The notes under the pieces: generated by a model | Database searches by the model: none | What the model was told of the DNA's origin: nothing | What the model saw: only the letters and a program-made list of their open reading frames with translations | Assembly (NCBI RefSeq): GCF_014230145.1 | Contig: NZ_JACHVC010000012.1 | Span: 625,001-689,000 of the forward strand | Direction of reading: 5' to 3' | Source: Pelagicoccus albus | Lineage (GTDB): Bacteria; Verrucomicrobiota; Verrucomicrobiia; Opitutales; Opitutaceae | DNA: 64,000 bases | Shown here: positions 1-7,946 of the stretch, in pieces | Position numbering within the stretch: the first letter of the stretch is position 1 | Layout: each line of letters opens with the position of its first letter | Position numbers and translations under genes: made by a program

Positions 1-1
1 G

Positions 2-268
2 ACCATGCCCATCATCCTAATGCGTGACCGACTGCCAGAAAGCGAAGCCCAAGAGCTAAGGGAAACTCTGGCAGGCAAGATCGAGGCAGATGTGCCTCGG
101 TGGCTGGAGAAACTCAAAGAAATGGGAATTTTCGAAGAGGTGCGCCAAGCGATCTTCGAGGAAATTCGAAAAGGCAGGGAGGCGATCGAACACTTCGAAG
201 ATAACCCCTCCTCCCTGCACCTACGTACTATCAGCCAACTCCTATGGAACCAAGTGGCGGCCCTATAG
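2..268 (+). CDS. Probable polyprenyl diphosphate synthase, C-terminal fragment (cut by window edge)
   Basis: The reading frame is open to the left edge and ends at TAG 266-268, so only about the last 89 residues are visible. The fragment starts with TMPIILMRDRLPESEAQEL, which resembles the late (T)LPxIL...LPE segment of trans-isoprenyl diphosphate synthases, followed by an amphipathic helical tail with the LKEMGIFEEVRQ pattern typical of the family C-terminus. The DDxxD motifs that bind the diphosphate lie upstream and cannot be checked. The family makes the isoprenoid chain for quinones or for undecaprenyl carriers. The call is an inference from the tail alone; another helical protein remains possible. 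Confidence 0.5.
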   Translation, partial: TMPIILMRDRLPESEAQELRETLAGKIEADVPRWLEKLKEMGIFEEVRQAIFEEIRKGREAIEHFEDNPSSLHLRTISQLLWNQVAAL

Positions 269-357
269 GTCGCTCGTGGCTGCAAAAGTAAAAAACCGAC
301 TTCTAAAAAAGGATTTTTCAGGTATAACCTTTTAGGAAAGTCCTCCTCTTCAACGAA

Positions 358-987
358 ATGAGCATCAGCAAGGCCATCAACAAGACCTTGGTCTCCACGC
401 CGGAACGGCAGCAAGAGGCTGACGATGATCTTGTGATCGTGCACAAGGTGCAAGAGGGGGATGTGGAAGCCTTTGACGAGCTGGTCACAAAATACCGAGA
501 ACGCATTTACGCCGTTGTCTACAACCTGACTTCCAACCGCGAAGACGCGTCTGACTTAACCCAAGACGCCTTTATCAAGGCGTTCCAGTCCATCGGCAGA
601 TTCAAAGGAAAATCGAGCTTCTTTACCTGGCTTTACAGAATTGCTCTGAACACTACCCTCACCCATCTTCGCAAAAACAAGCTGAGACGATTCTTGAGCT
701 TCGAGAAGATGAACGACGAGGACCACTCCGCCGGATTCATCGAACAGCTCGTTACAGACTCTGACTCTGACAAAAGGGCTCTGATGAACGAGCTGCAGGA
801 AAAGCTCAACGATGCCTTCCAAAAACTCTCCGTAAAGCACCGCACCGTAATCACACTCTACGAAATCGATGGTCTCAGTCATAAGGAGATCGCCGAGATC
901 GTCGGGACTTCAGTCGGTACCGTCCGATCGCGACTGCATTACGCCAAACTCTTCCTTCAAGCCGAACTGAAAGACTACGTCGAGTAG
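358..987 (+). CDS. ECF-type RNA polymerase sigma factor (RpoE-like)
   Basis: This 209-residue protein has the two sigma domains of extracytoplasmic function sigma factors. Region 2 spans about residues 38-107 and contains DLTQDAFIKAFQSIGRF and the WLYRIALN segment that contacts the -10 element. Region 4 spans about residues 150-202 and contains LSHKEIAEIVGTSVGTVRSR, a helix-turn-helix for the -35 element. Regions 1.1 and 3 are absent, as expected for this group. It is the first gene of a tight cluster with a single-span membrane protein (12 bases downstream), a degenerate HtrA-like protein and YjbQ. That order resembles sigma/anti-sigma/envelope-sensor operons, so regulation by the next gene is inferred. 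Its target promoters are unknown. Confidence 0.92.
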   Translation: MSISKAINKTLVSTPERQQEADDDLVIVHKVQEGDVEAFDELVTKYRERIYAVVYNLTSNREDASDLTQDAFIKAFQSIGRFKGKSSFFTWLYRIALNTTLTHLRKNKLRRFLSFEKMNDEDHSAGFIEQLVTDSDSDKRALMNELQEKLNDAFQKLSVKHRTVITLYEIDGLSHKEIAEIVGTSVGTVRSRLHYAKLFLQAELKDYVE

Positions 988-999
988 CCACAGAAACTG

Positions 1000-1560
1000 A
1001 TGCTTAGCGCTTCCAAAATCAAAGTTTCAAACAAATCAGATCAGCAATTGAGCCAGTTGATTCGGCTCAAGAAACTGGAGCGGCCCGACGCGCAATTCTG
1101 GGAGGAGTTCGAACAGGAGTTTAGGAGCAGGCAGATATCCTCCCTTGTACAGGTGCAACCGCTACACACCCGTCTGAGAAGAGCCTGCCTGATTTTTGCG
1201 CGAAAAGTAGGTCCCCCCGCTGCGGCAGTCGGAGCTATGAGCCTGACAATCTTTACGGTCAGCAATTCCAGCCACGTTTCAGACACGAGTACCCCGGGCA
1301 GCTCTCTTGCCACCACGCAACCGATCGAGACGAAGACTCCCGAGACTCCAACCTTCGATGTCCATGTTGAAGCGGAGACAGAAAAGAACGCGTACAACGC
1401 CTTTTCAGTGGACGGTACCATCTACAAGATCAATTTGCTAGGCAGCGGCTTTGACGTCGCAAACGGATACCAGCTCAACGCCACTCCAGTCACCTTTTCC
1501 CAGGATAGCCTGAAAGCTGGCGTCAAAACCGACATCAACAGCAAGCTGCAAAGCTACTAG
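1000..1560 (+). CDS. Single-span membrane protein in the ECF sigma operon, candidate anti-sigma factor
   Basis: I do not recognise a named family. The 186-residue protein has a charged N-terminal part (about 1-60) with the segment LERPDAQFWEEFEQEFRSRQ, a hydrophobic stretch at about 68-88 that can serve as one membrane span, and a Ser/Thr/Pro-rich then mixed C-terminal part that would lie outside the cytoplasm. This topology and its position directly after an ECF sigma gene are what a membrane-anchored anti-sigma factor shows, but no zinc-binding ZAS motif (HxxxCxxC) is visible. The stop codon is separated by only one base from the start of the HtrA-like gene, indicating one transcript and probably coupled translation. 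Function as a sigma regulator is inference. Confidence 0.7.
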   Translation: MLSASKIKVSNKSDQQLSQLIRLKKLERPDAQFWEEFEQEFRSRQISSLVQVQPLHTRLRRACLIFARKVGPPAAAVGAMSLTIFTVSNSSHVSDTSTPGSSLATTQPIETKTPETPTFDVHVEAETEKNAYNAFSVDGTIYKINLLGSGFDVANGYQLNATPVTFSQDSLKAGVKTDINSKLQSY

Positions 1561-1561
1561 A

Positions 1562-2551
1562 ATGCTGCGGATTGCTAGATTTGTTGGAGCGCTAATCGTT
1601 ACTGCGCTCGCTACGCTGAACCCAGCGACATCGAAAAGCCAACCGCTCGAGGCAGAATTGAGGCTTATCGATTTGTATCAAAATTTCAAAGACGCGGTCG
1701 TTAAGGTCAAAATAGCTATACAAACGACTGATGCAAACGGTGACACAAAGGTTTCCCTCACCGTGATGACTGGATTTTACATAGACAGCGAGGGAACAGT
1801 ATTAACCAACGCGGTGCCGATGGAGCCTGGTCCAAGGATGCGAATCGAACACAAGGCAACTCAGTTTCTCGCTGTTCCGATCGCCTCCGACCCAGTAACC
1901 AACCTTGCGCTTCTCAGAGTCGCTCAACCTCCGGAAAAAATCGACTATATTGACATTAATGCATCAAACGATTCCCCAGAAATCGGATCTATCGCATATG
2001 CGATTTCAAGTCCGCTAAACCTGGATCCAACTCCTAAATTGGGATTGGTCACGGGTAGAGAAAGTAACTTTAACGAGGTCGCTTTCCCATTCACTTACAC
2101 GCGAGTGAGCATTCCCTCCGGCCCGGCAGAAGGAGGATCCCCGTTCTTCGACTCGGAAGGCAAGCTAATCGGCATTAGCGTGGCAGCACTCCCTGACGTC
2201 GACTCCAGCTACATCATTCCGGCCGACCAGCTCGCTAAAATAGTTGAGCAACTTCAATCTGAGAAAAGCGTATCACACCCCTTAATACGTGCGAGCTTCC
2301 TGGAGCAAGGTGGACAAGAGTTTGGCAAGAGGTCGATAATCGTAACCGGATTAGCGGCAGAATCGAACGCCGAAAAAAGCGATCTTCGAGTGGGCGATAA
2401 AATCATCCAAGCCCAAGACACAACCCTCGAGAGCATCAATCAATTTCGCGACCTGATCGCCGAACTCCAGCCAGGCAACTTCATCAGGCTTACCATAGAA
2501 CGGGGAAATCAAGAGCTAGAAATTCCAATCCTGTTGGAAAAAAGAAATTAG
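1562..2551 (+). CDS. HtrA/DegS-like trypsin-fold PDZ protein lacking the catalytic triad
   Basis: The 329-residue protein has an N-terminal signal sequence (about 1-25), a trypsin-like domain (about 40-230) and one C-terminal PDZ domain (about 245-325), the domain order of DegS/HtrA periplasmic proteases. The fold is recognisable, yet each active-site position is changed. The usual TNxHV has become TNAVP (about 82-86), so the His is missing. The usual TDLA has become TNLA (Asn114). The usual GNSGGP has become PAEGGSPFF, with Glu190 where Ser is expected. It is therefore very probably not a protease. Following an ECF sigma factor and a candidate anti-sigma factor, it may bind misfolded envelope proteins or peptides through its PDZ domain and pass a signal without cleavage; that role is inference. 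Confidence 0.85.
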   Translation: MLRIARFVGALIVTALATLNPATSKSQPLEAELRLIDLYQNFKDAVVKVKIAIQTTDANGDTKVSLTVMTGFYIDSEGTVLTNAVPMEPGPRMRIEHKATQFLAVPIASDPVTNLALLRVAQPPEKIDYIDINASNDSPEIGSIAYAISSPLNLDPTPKLGLVTGRESNFNEVAFPFTYTRVSIPSGPAEGGSPFFDSEGKLIGISVAALPDVDSSYIIPADQLAKIVEQLQSEKSVSHPLIRASFLEQGGQEFGKRSIIVTGLAAESNAEKSDLRVGDKIIQAQDTTLESINQFRDLIAELQPGNFIRLTIERGNQELEIPILLEKRN

Positions 2552-2557
2552 AGGAAG

Positions 2558-2977
2558 ATGCCTGTATATCATTCTGAGATTACCATCCGCACCAACGGGA
2601 AGCGGACCATCGAGATTAGTGACCAAATCAGAAACGCTATCCGCGAAAGCAAATTCAGCGAGGGAATCGTCACCGTCTTCTGCAGGCATACAAGCTGCAG
2701 TCTAGTGCTGATGGAAAACGCGGACCCAAGCGCCAGGCACGACCTCGAAGGATTCATGAATAGGTTGGTACCGGAAAATGATCCGCACTTTACCCACACC
2801 TACGAAGGTCCAGATGATATGCCGAGCCACATAAAGATGGCCCTGACACGCTCATCCGAAACCATTCCCTTCAGCCGTTCCAATCCTCTCCTAGGAACTT
2901 GGCAGGGCGTTTTTCTGTGGGAGCATAGATCCAGTCCGCATTCTAGATCCATTATCGTCACCGTGATTGGCGAATAA
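2558..2977 (+). CDS. yjbQ: YjbQ/UPF0047 family protein
   Basis: This 139-residue protein spans the whole YjbQ family. Conserved features are VTVFCRHTSCSLVLMENAD near residues 43-61, the central HDLEGFMNRLVPE and the C-terminal GTWQGVFLWEHR. Family members form trimers with a buried metal-like site, and some show weak thiamine phosphate synthase activity, but the physiological role is unsettled. The gene starts six bases after the HtrA-like gene, with GAGGA just before the ATG serving as a ribosome binding site, so it belongs to the sigma-factor operon. No link between YjbQ and envelope stress is established; co-transcription may only be convenient. The gene ends just before a hairpin that terminates the opposing pil operon. 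Confidence 0.9.
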   Translation: MPVYHSEITIRTNGKRTIEISDQIRNAIRESKFSEGIVTVFCRHTSCSLVLMENADPSARHDLEGFMNRLVPENDPHFTHTYEGPDDMPSHIKMALTRSSETIPFSRSNPLLGTWQGVFLWEHRSSPHSRSIIVTVIGE

Positions 2978-3009
2978 AAAAGCGCTCCCCGCCAATGACG
3001 GGGAACGCT
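2975..3009 (-). terminator. Rho-independent terminator of the pil operon
   Basis: An 11-base inverted repeat with one mismatch (arms 2981-2991 and 2999-3009, loop CCAATGA) is followed on the minus strand by a run of six T (plus-strand A-run 2975-2980). It lies 37 bases past the pilQ stop codon. The plus-strand side lacks a T-run, so it mainly serves the minus strand, although it also sits at the end of the converging yjbQ operon. Confidence 0.8.
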
Positions 3010-3045
3010 CAGATGAGAGAAATGCGTTGCTATGAGGGTCTAAGA

Positions 3046-4797
3046 CTATCGGTTCTTCAGAGCTACCGGATCGATACCTGCAGCTTTCATTGTCTCCTCG
3101 GAGAAGACATCCTCGAAGTCTGCTTCTTCACTTGGTAGAATCCGTGCAGTGATGAAGATGAGCAAATTGCGGGTGGTATCGGTCTTGGACTCATGCTTGA
3201 AGAGGCGACCGAGTCCAGGCACCTTACCCAGGACAGGGACATGATTGTTGCTTTCGCTACCCGAGCTCTGCATCAAACCACCAATACCCATCGTAAAGCC
3301 ATCCTTCAGAGCGATCTGAGTGGTAGTACGACGGGTTGAGATAATTGGAATATCAGCACCGTCGAAACTGCTCACGCCAGTACGGCTGCTCACCTCAGGT
3401 AGTACCTTTAGCGAAATCAAACCATTGTGATTGACCGAAGGGGTTACGCTCAACTTAACGCCGATCGACTTGTAGTCAAAACCGTCCACTCCGAATCCTC
3501 CAGTCTCTTCATTGTACTGGTAGCGAGGAACTGGATACTCTTCGCCCACCGCAATAGTGGCTTCCTGGTTATTCAAGGTAACGACTGTTGGATTGGAGAC
3601 CAAGCGGCTACCGCCCTGCTCCTTAAGCGCACTCAGAACAAACCCGAATTGATCCGCGGTGAAGACTGCAGACGAAGTACGAGTCACACCGCTAGTGTCT
3701 ACCAGTGAGGTCAAATTTGTTACCGCATCAGAGATCAAAGAGCTTTCACCAATTGAAGTAGCATCGATCAAAGTTTGGCCGGTGAGATTGTCTATCAAGG
3801 TACCATTCATTGTACCAACGCCATCCATGGAGGCTTCGCCAGACTCGAAGGCAACATCTTCAACATTAGATGAATCAATAGATTCGCTGCTATTGTCGTA
3901 GGAATTGCTGCGTTCAAAACTGTCTCCATATTCTCGGGTCAAATTCCCTACGCCCACGCTGTAGTTGCGTAGAGAGGACCAATTAACGCCAATGTTCTTA
4001 ACATCTGTATCGGTAACTTCAATAAACCGAGTCTCGATAAAGACCTGCTGAGTCGGCTTGTCCAAACGCTCTACGATTTGACGGATATCGTCCATCTTGG
4101 AGGCGCGCTCAGAAACAATCAAAGCGTTACTGCGCTTGTCTACCTGCACTGCTCCACCCGCTCCAGCATCGATAAGGTTGCGAAGCGTTGAGGCGATGGA
4201 CTCTGCATCCGCATAGTTTACCATAAAGATCTCAGTAACAGGAGGCTCGATATTGAGAGAGTCACGGCTAACCACTTTGACAATTGAACCTTCCTCAATG
4301 AAAGTAAAACCAACCGGGTCCAAGACGACCGAATAGATCTGCCGCCACGTTACATCTCGCAGCTTGATGGAAGTAGTACCTACCAAAGTGTCTGGCACTA
4401 CTAAGTTTAAAGTGTATAGATCTGCTACATTACGAAGAACGGTGCGAATTTCCTCGTTGGGATAATCGACCGATATCAAATCGGAAGAGGCAAGATTCAA
4501 GTCACTACCGACAGGATCTTGTCCCAAGGGAGAAACTACTGCACTATCAGGAGTTTTGGCCTCTCCATTTTCGTTAGAGCTTGAGTCTTCCGCACTGGAG
4601 GGGTCGTCAAACAATCGATCTATGTCCGTCAGCTTGGGACCAGACTCGGTCTCTGGAACTACTGGATTTTCCTGTTCATCGAAAGCATCGGGGACTTCCT
4701 CCACCGCCACTGATTCTTGGCCAGACAATGAGGTCAAGCCTGCAGCGAATAATGCAGCTGCATAGTATATAATGTTGTTGGATTTCATATAACGCAT
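3046..4797 (-). CDS. pilQ: Type IV pilus secretin PilQ (GspD/PilQ family)
   Basis: The 583-residue protein forms the outer-membrane pore through which the pilus or secreted cargo passes. It has a signal peptide (about 1-26), a Ser/Glu/Pro-rich linker, an STN/N0-like domain (about 105-180), an N1 secretin domain (about 188-255) with VDKRSNALIVSERA, and a secretin core to the C-terminus with VLSALKEQGGSRLVSNPTV and VPVLGKVPGLGRLF. An unusual Ser/Asp-rich insertion lies between the N1 domain and the core (about 275-345). It is the last gene of pilM-N-O-P-Q; its ATG directly abuts the TAA of the preceding gene. A Type II secretion GspD is the alternative, but the PilMNO neighbours favour PilQ. 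AMIN domains were not seen. Confidence 0.9.
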   Translation of the reverse strand: MRYMKSNNIIYYAAALFAAGLTSLSGQESVAVEEVPDAFDEQENPVVPETESGPKLTDIDRLFDDPSSAEDSSSNENGEAKTPDSAVVSPLGQDPVGSDLNLASSDLISVDYPNEEIRTVLRNVADLYTLNLVVPDTLVGTTSIKLRDVTWRQIYSVVLDPVGFTFIEEGSIVKVVSRDSLNIEPPVTEIFMVNYADAESIASTLRNLIDAGAGGAVQVDKRSNALIVSERASKMDDIRQIVERLDKPTQQVFIETRFIEVTDTDVKNIGVNWSSLRNYSVGVGNLTREYGDSFERSNSYDNSSESIDSSNVEDVAFESGEASMDGVGTMNGTLIDNLTGQTLIDATSIGESSLISDAVTNLTSLVDTSGVTRTSSAVFTADQFGFVLSALKEQGGSRLVSNPTVVTLNNQEATIAVGEEYPVPRYQYNEETGGFGVDGFDYKSIGVKLSVTPSVNHNGLISLKVLPEVSSRTGVSSFDGADIPIISTRRTTTQIALKDGFTMGIGGLMQSSGSESNNHVPVLGKVPGLGRLFKHESKTDTTRNLLIFITARILPSEEADFEDVFSEETMKAAGIDPVALKNR

Positions 4798-5265
4798 TTA
4801 ATTAAGTTCTCTTTGTAGTTCTGCAGTTTTGTAACGCAGCTGATAAGTCACTCCTGTAATATCAGACAACAGGACTATATACTCACTATCATTTAGGCTT
4901 ACCTTCAGTTGAGAGCCGGACCCTCTACGCCCGTCCTTGAACATAAGAAAATACTCGCCACCTAAATTAAAAACACCGCTTGGCTTGATCTGATCAGCCA
5001 AAGCCTCGAGCACTTGGTCATCAGTCAGTACCACTTCTTTAACTTCCTCGATTACCTCTATTTCCTTGTGCCCAAGGTTAGCGGAAAACGGACTCGGTGC
5101 TACAGAAAGCAAATCAGGCTCCACTGGACGCACTTCCGTGGCCAAGGCCTCGCCAATTTTTTCTAGTTTCTCGAGGCGTTCCTCTGGAGACATTATAGCG
5201 GACTCTACAGAAGAATAAGAAACCGTCAGGAATACTGAATACAGAAAAATTTTCAACCGATTCAT
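4798..5265 (-). CDS. Small exported protein in the PilP position of the pil operon
   Basis: The 155-residue protein starts with a probable signal sequence (about 1-22), continues with a charged, coiled region (about 25-80) and ends with a small beta-rich domain containing GGEYFLMFKDGRRGSGSQL and YIVLLSDITGVTYQLRYK. In other bacteria the gene between pilO and pilQ encodes PilP, an inner-membrane lipoprotein that ties PilNO to the secretin through a beta-sandwich. Size, order and beta-rich C-terminus fit that role, but there is no lipobox Cys and no sequence match I can assert, so PilP-like is positional inference. It overlaps the pilO-like gene by four bases and abuts pilQ, so translation is likely coupled. 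Confidence 0.75.
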   Translation of the reverse strand: MNRLKIFLYSVFLTVSYSSVESAIMSPEERLEKLEKIGEALATEVRPVEPDLLSVAPSPFSANLGHKEIEVIEEVKEVVLTDDQVLEALADQIKPSGVFNLGGEYFLMFKDGRRGSGSQLKVSLNDSEYIVLLSDITGVTYQLRYKTAELQRELN

Positions 5266-5855
5266 TGAACCTTCCTCCCTAGAACATTATAGGAAATTCT
5301 CATATTGAGCCTAGTCTCGACTGAAGCGCCATTAATGGGAACAACAGAGAACCCATCTAGAGCGGCGAGAGCCTTACCACCCTCTACACCTCTCATAAAC
5401 TCTAACACTTCTGGGTAGGTACCATGTATATTCATATCATACACGAGCTCTTGATAAGGTGATTTCTGGGCCTTTTTCCTCGCCTTCTTGGCATTCTTTC
5501 CAGTTGGCAAGGCTTTCAGCAATTGCTGAAGACTAGTCATCTCGACTCCCGTAGTTGACTCGATCTGATAGAAATACCTTTGATTAGTCGCCAAATCCTC
5601 AGGCAAGAATAACCGCGATTCCACATCAGCTTGAAGCTGATCTAAACGCTCGAGATCTACTTCGATGTCGGATGCGTTTTTCAAGTTCCTTAGAATGCGA
5701 GTATGCCTCACACTGAGGTCGTCATAATCCGCCTCGAGTACAGTTATAGATTTACCTCTATAGAGATAGAAAGATATACAAACCAAAGCGACCAGACCGC
5801 TAGCCACCACGACATAATTCTTCTTCAAATAAGCTAATATGGTTTCTAGGCTCAT
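5262..5855 (-). CDS. pilO: PilO-like Type IV pilus inner-membrane alignment protein
   Basis: The 197-residue bitopic protein has a short cytoplasmic N-terminus, one membrane span (about 13-31), a coiled-coil segment (about 40-95) and a C-terminal ferredoxin-like domain with YDMNIHGTYPEVLEFMRGVE, the typical PilO pattern in which a strand is followed by a helix described as 'Y..v..fl..le'. A Lys-rich insertion (GKNAKKARKKAQK) breaks the domain. PilO pairs with PilN to couple the cytoplasmic PilM ring to the periplasmic part of the machine. It overlaps its neighbours by four bases on both sides, so the operon is translated as a coupled unit. Assignment rests on topology and order. Confidence 0.8.
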   Translation of the reverse strand: MSLETILAYLKKNYVVVASGLVALVCISFYLYRGKSITVLEADYDDLSVRHTRILRNLKNASDIEVDLERLDQLQADVESRLFLPEDLATNQRYFYQIESTTGVEMTSLQQLLKALPTGKNAKKARKKAQKSPYQELVYDMNIHGTYPEVLEFMRGVEGGKALAALDGFSVVPINGASVETRLNMRISYNVLGRKVQ

Positions 5856-6463
5856 TTCTTTTCCTCCGCTTCGGAATTTGTAACTTCAATTCGGAAATTG
5901 AAGTGAGCTCCCCCAGCGCTCCTTTCGAGACTCGTTAACTTATAGTCATCGAGGAGACCCTGCAGAACGTCAGCCTCTTCCAGCGAAACCATGAATTTAT
6001 CTACAAGACGGGAGGCCTCTTCTGCGGAAACTTTCAGGTTCCCTTCGATGCTAGCTCGTCCTTCGATGTATTCAATTCTACTGAGATACATCCCCTCTAG
6101 GAGACGAGAAGAAACCGCCAACAAGAAATCGCTTCCAAGTAATCTTCCAGATCGGAATTGCACGATTTCATCCAAGGTACGAGTTGTATTCATGAAACCC
6201 GAATTAAGTTCGACCTTGGCATCATGCTTCTCTTGGTAGGATGCGATCTCGACTTTGAGGCTCTCGATATTCTGCTGAATATTCTTAACGTGCACTTCTC
6301 GCAAAACGCTAAAAACAATAGTAACTCCCGCGATTACGAGAAAGAGCGTTGGCAGGAAAAACTGGGTACGTACCGCACGCAGTTCGGGTAAATCCTCGAG
6401 GTCTCGAAAGTCAGGACGCCAATTATAGGAAAGTCCAATTTCCTTCTTTTTCATTTTGATCAT
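5852..6463 (-). CDS. pilN: PilN-like Type IV pilus inner-membrane protein
   Basis: The 203-residue protein has a short cytoplasmic N-terminus, one membrane span (about 34-54, FFLPTLFLVIAGVTIVFSVL), a coiled coil (about 60-95) and a ferredoxin-like C-terminal domain with MYLSRIEYIEGRASIEGNLK, the pattern of PilN (short strands around 'l..l.....i.i.G'). PilN binds the cytoplasmic actin-like PilM through its N-terminus and pairs with PilO. The classical PilN N-terminal INLLP motif is not evident; here the N-terminus reads KKKEIGLSYNWRPDFRDLED. Overlaps of four bases with pilM and pilO mark a coupled operon. Confidence 0.78.
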   Translation of the reverse strand: MIKMKKKEIGLSYNWRPDFRDLEDLPELRAVRTQFFLPTLFLVIAGVTIVFSVLREVHVKNIQQNIESLKVEIASYQEKHDAKVELNSGFMNTTRTLDEIVQFRSGRLLGSDFLLAVSSRLLEGMYLSRIEYIEGRASIEGNLKVSAEEASRLVDKFMVSLEEADVLQGLLDDYKLTSLERSAGGAHFNFRIEVTNSEAEEKK

Positions 6464-7491
6464 GAATTCGCCTTTCTACTGTCGAAGTTCATGATCAGCG
6501 AAAGCAGGCTCACCCAAGTCGTATCCATCTTTTCGAAATCAGATTGATTCGAGAAAGAGACATCCTCTCGTTGAAGCCACTTTTCCAAGTCGATCGTGAA
6601 CGGCTTGAGATTCAACAGGTCGCAAATACTGTTCTCGAGCCAGGGCAAGGTCTTCCCACCCTTCACGCAATAGAGCTCGGAAACAGAACTACCGGTTTGC
6701 ACCTCATAGAAGCCGATCGAGCTCTGAAGCTCTCGGAGAAGTTTTCTCAGTAGCTTAGGGGCAATCGAACCTAGGTCGAATTCCCGCGACTTTAAAATCT
6801 TCTCCGCAGCCGCTTCGTCCTTTAAATTCATTTCTTGCTTTAGGCCGGCTACCAGATGCTCAGATCCAAATTCGATGCTGCGAGCCATCTCCACACCCTT
6901 AGCGCCAACGATCACGACCTGTGTTTCCTGAATATCGATTTCGAGAAAGAGCACTGGCGATTTGTCAGACTTGGAATCAACAACGTTCTTCAGAACGCCG
7001 AGTGTTCCCACCGTTCCAAACTCCAATCTCCCCGGATAAATCGCATTGTGGACAAGAGAAGATTGCACATCAGAAATCGACTTCTTCGGCGCCCCACAGA
7101 CAAGAATGTCCTTCTTGTTAAATTCGGAAAGCTCAGCGTCGGCTCCATCTGACGCAGAGAGGCAATAAGTTGAAAACTCTTCCGGTGTGATACCGACCGA
7201 TTTTCTTAAATAGTCCGTCACGAATTCGGCCTCCTTGCCCTTGGTGGAGTCCAGTCGAACTTGCCGCACGATGCGACCTTCGGGGTAAACGGAACAGGAA
7301 GCTCGAAGAAATCCGTTCGATTTGGCCTTGGCGAAACCGCGAACTTCTCCCGCGATATCCCCTTTCTCTTCCAAATCGATTTCCAGGACCTCTTCAACCA
7401 CCAGTGGGGACTTACTGGAGCTCAAGCGGGCAGCCCTGATCGTAGTGGGTCGGAATTCTACGATAAAATTGTTCTTTTTAGCTGAGATCAT
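6460..7491 (-). CDS. pilM: PilM-like actin-fold ATPase of the Type IV pilus
   Basis: The 343-residue cytoplasmic protein has the actin-like ATPase layout of PilM/FtsA proteins. It opens with a strand-turn segment NFIVEFRPTTIRAARLS, has a central VLFLEIDIQETQVVIVGAKG corresponding to the second phosphate loop region, and ends with a helical subdomain. The sequence is divergent: the DIG.. phosphate-1 motif of typical PilM is replaced by VEFRP, so nucleotide binding may be weak. It is the first gene of the operon and overlaps pilN by four bases. PilM forms a ring under the inner membrane that ties PilN to the extension and retraction ATPases, none of which is encoded in this window. Confidence 0.78.
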   Translation of the reverse strand: MISAKKNNFIVEFRPTTIRAARLSSSKSPLVVEEVLEIDLEEKGDIAGEVRGFAKAKSNGFLRASCSVYPEGRIVRQVRLDSTKGKEAEFVTDYLRKSVGITPEEFSTYCLSASDGADAELSEFNKKDILVCGAPKKSISDVQSSLVHNAIYPGRLEFGTVGTLGVLKNVVDSKSDKSPVLFLEIDIQETQVVIVGAKGVEMARSIEFGSEHLVAGLKQEMNLKDEAAAEKILKSREFDLGSIAPKLLRKLLRELQSSIGFYEVQTGSSVSELYCVKGGKTLPWLENSICDLLNLKPFTIDLEKWLQREDVSFSNQSDFEKMDTTWVSLLSLIMNFDSRKANS

Positions 7492-7801
7492 CGTCGTTTT
7501 TACACTCCCCTAGGCGCTATCCACTTAGAGTTGCATATCTGGCTATCGGCTATCCTCAGCTTTGGTTAAGGTGAATGGGGCATCTTATTTTACACAACAC
7601 GCCCTCCCCCAGTCAGGTTGGGCATATTCCACCTAACTCCTAGCCGGCAGCCTGAGCATTCAGCTCTATTTTCTTTTCAAATCCGCCGAAACCCCACCTG
7701 AAGCATAACCGCTCTTTCCATTGGCCTAAACTAGCGCCGCGACGGGTAAAATTAGGCTAGGAAACCAAAATATACGTAAGGGAGTCCCAAGGTCCGGGCA
7801 C
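7492..7801. other. Upstream region of the pil operon, no gene seen
   Basis: About 310 bases separate pilM from the terminator at 7802-7831. The stretch is C-rich on the plus strand and holds no open frame with coding character on either strand. It must carry the promoter of the pilMNOPQ operon (minus strand), but I could not pick a convincing -35/-10 pair or a sigma-54 element by eye. Confidence 0.5.
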
Positions 7802-7831
7802 AAAAAAGCCCGAACTCTTTGAGTTCGGGCT
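7802..7831 (-). terminator. Strong rho-independent terminator below the small ribosomal protein gene
   Basis: A perfect 11-base stem (7807-7817 with 7821-7831) closed by a three-base loop is followed on the minus strand by a run of six T (A-run 7802-7807 on the plus strand). It ends the transcript that starts upstream of the 31-residue ribosomal protein at 7947-8042 and includes the structured segment 7845-7929. Confidence 0.88.
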
Positions 7832-7946
7832 CGGAATGCTTGTCGGGCGCCAGCGAAATGGGACTTGTACGACGGTTTTCTGTAATGGAGCTTTCAACGA
7901 TCTCTGTCGCTTATCGTTGCTAGGCGCCCCGAATCGAAAACCTAGT
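7832..7946 (-). ncRNA. Candidate structured RNA or structured 3' UTR
   Basis: Between the stop codon of the COX24-like gene and its terminator lie 115 non-coding bases that fold well on paper. An outer stem pairs 7919-7929 with 7845-7854 (seven GC-rich pairs GGGCGCC/GGCGCCC, one bulged base, three more pairs). An inner hairpin pairs 7913-7919 with 7895-7901 (CAACGAT/ATCGTTG, perfect). The terminator follows at once. It does not carry the conserved SRP, 6S or tmRNA sequences that I can recognise. It could be a small RNA processed from the mRNA, a protective 3' UTR or an independent gene; no dedicated promoter was identified. Confidence 0.4.
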
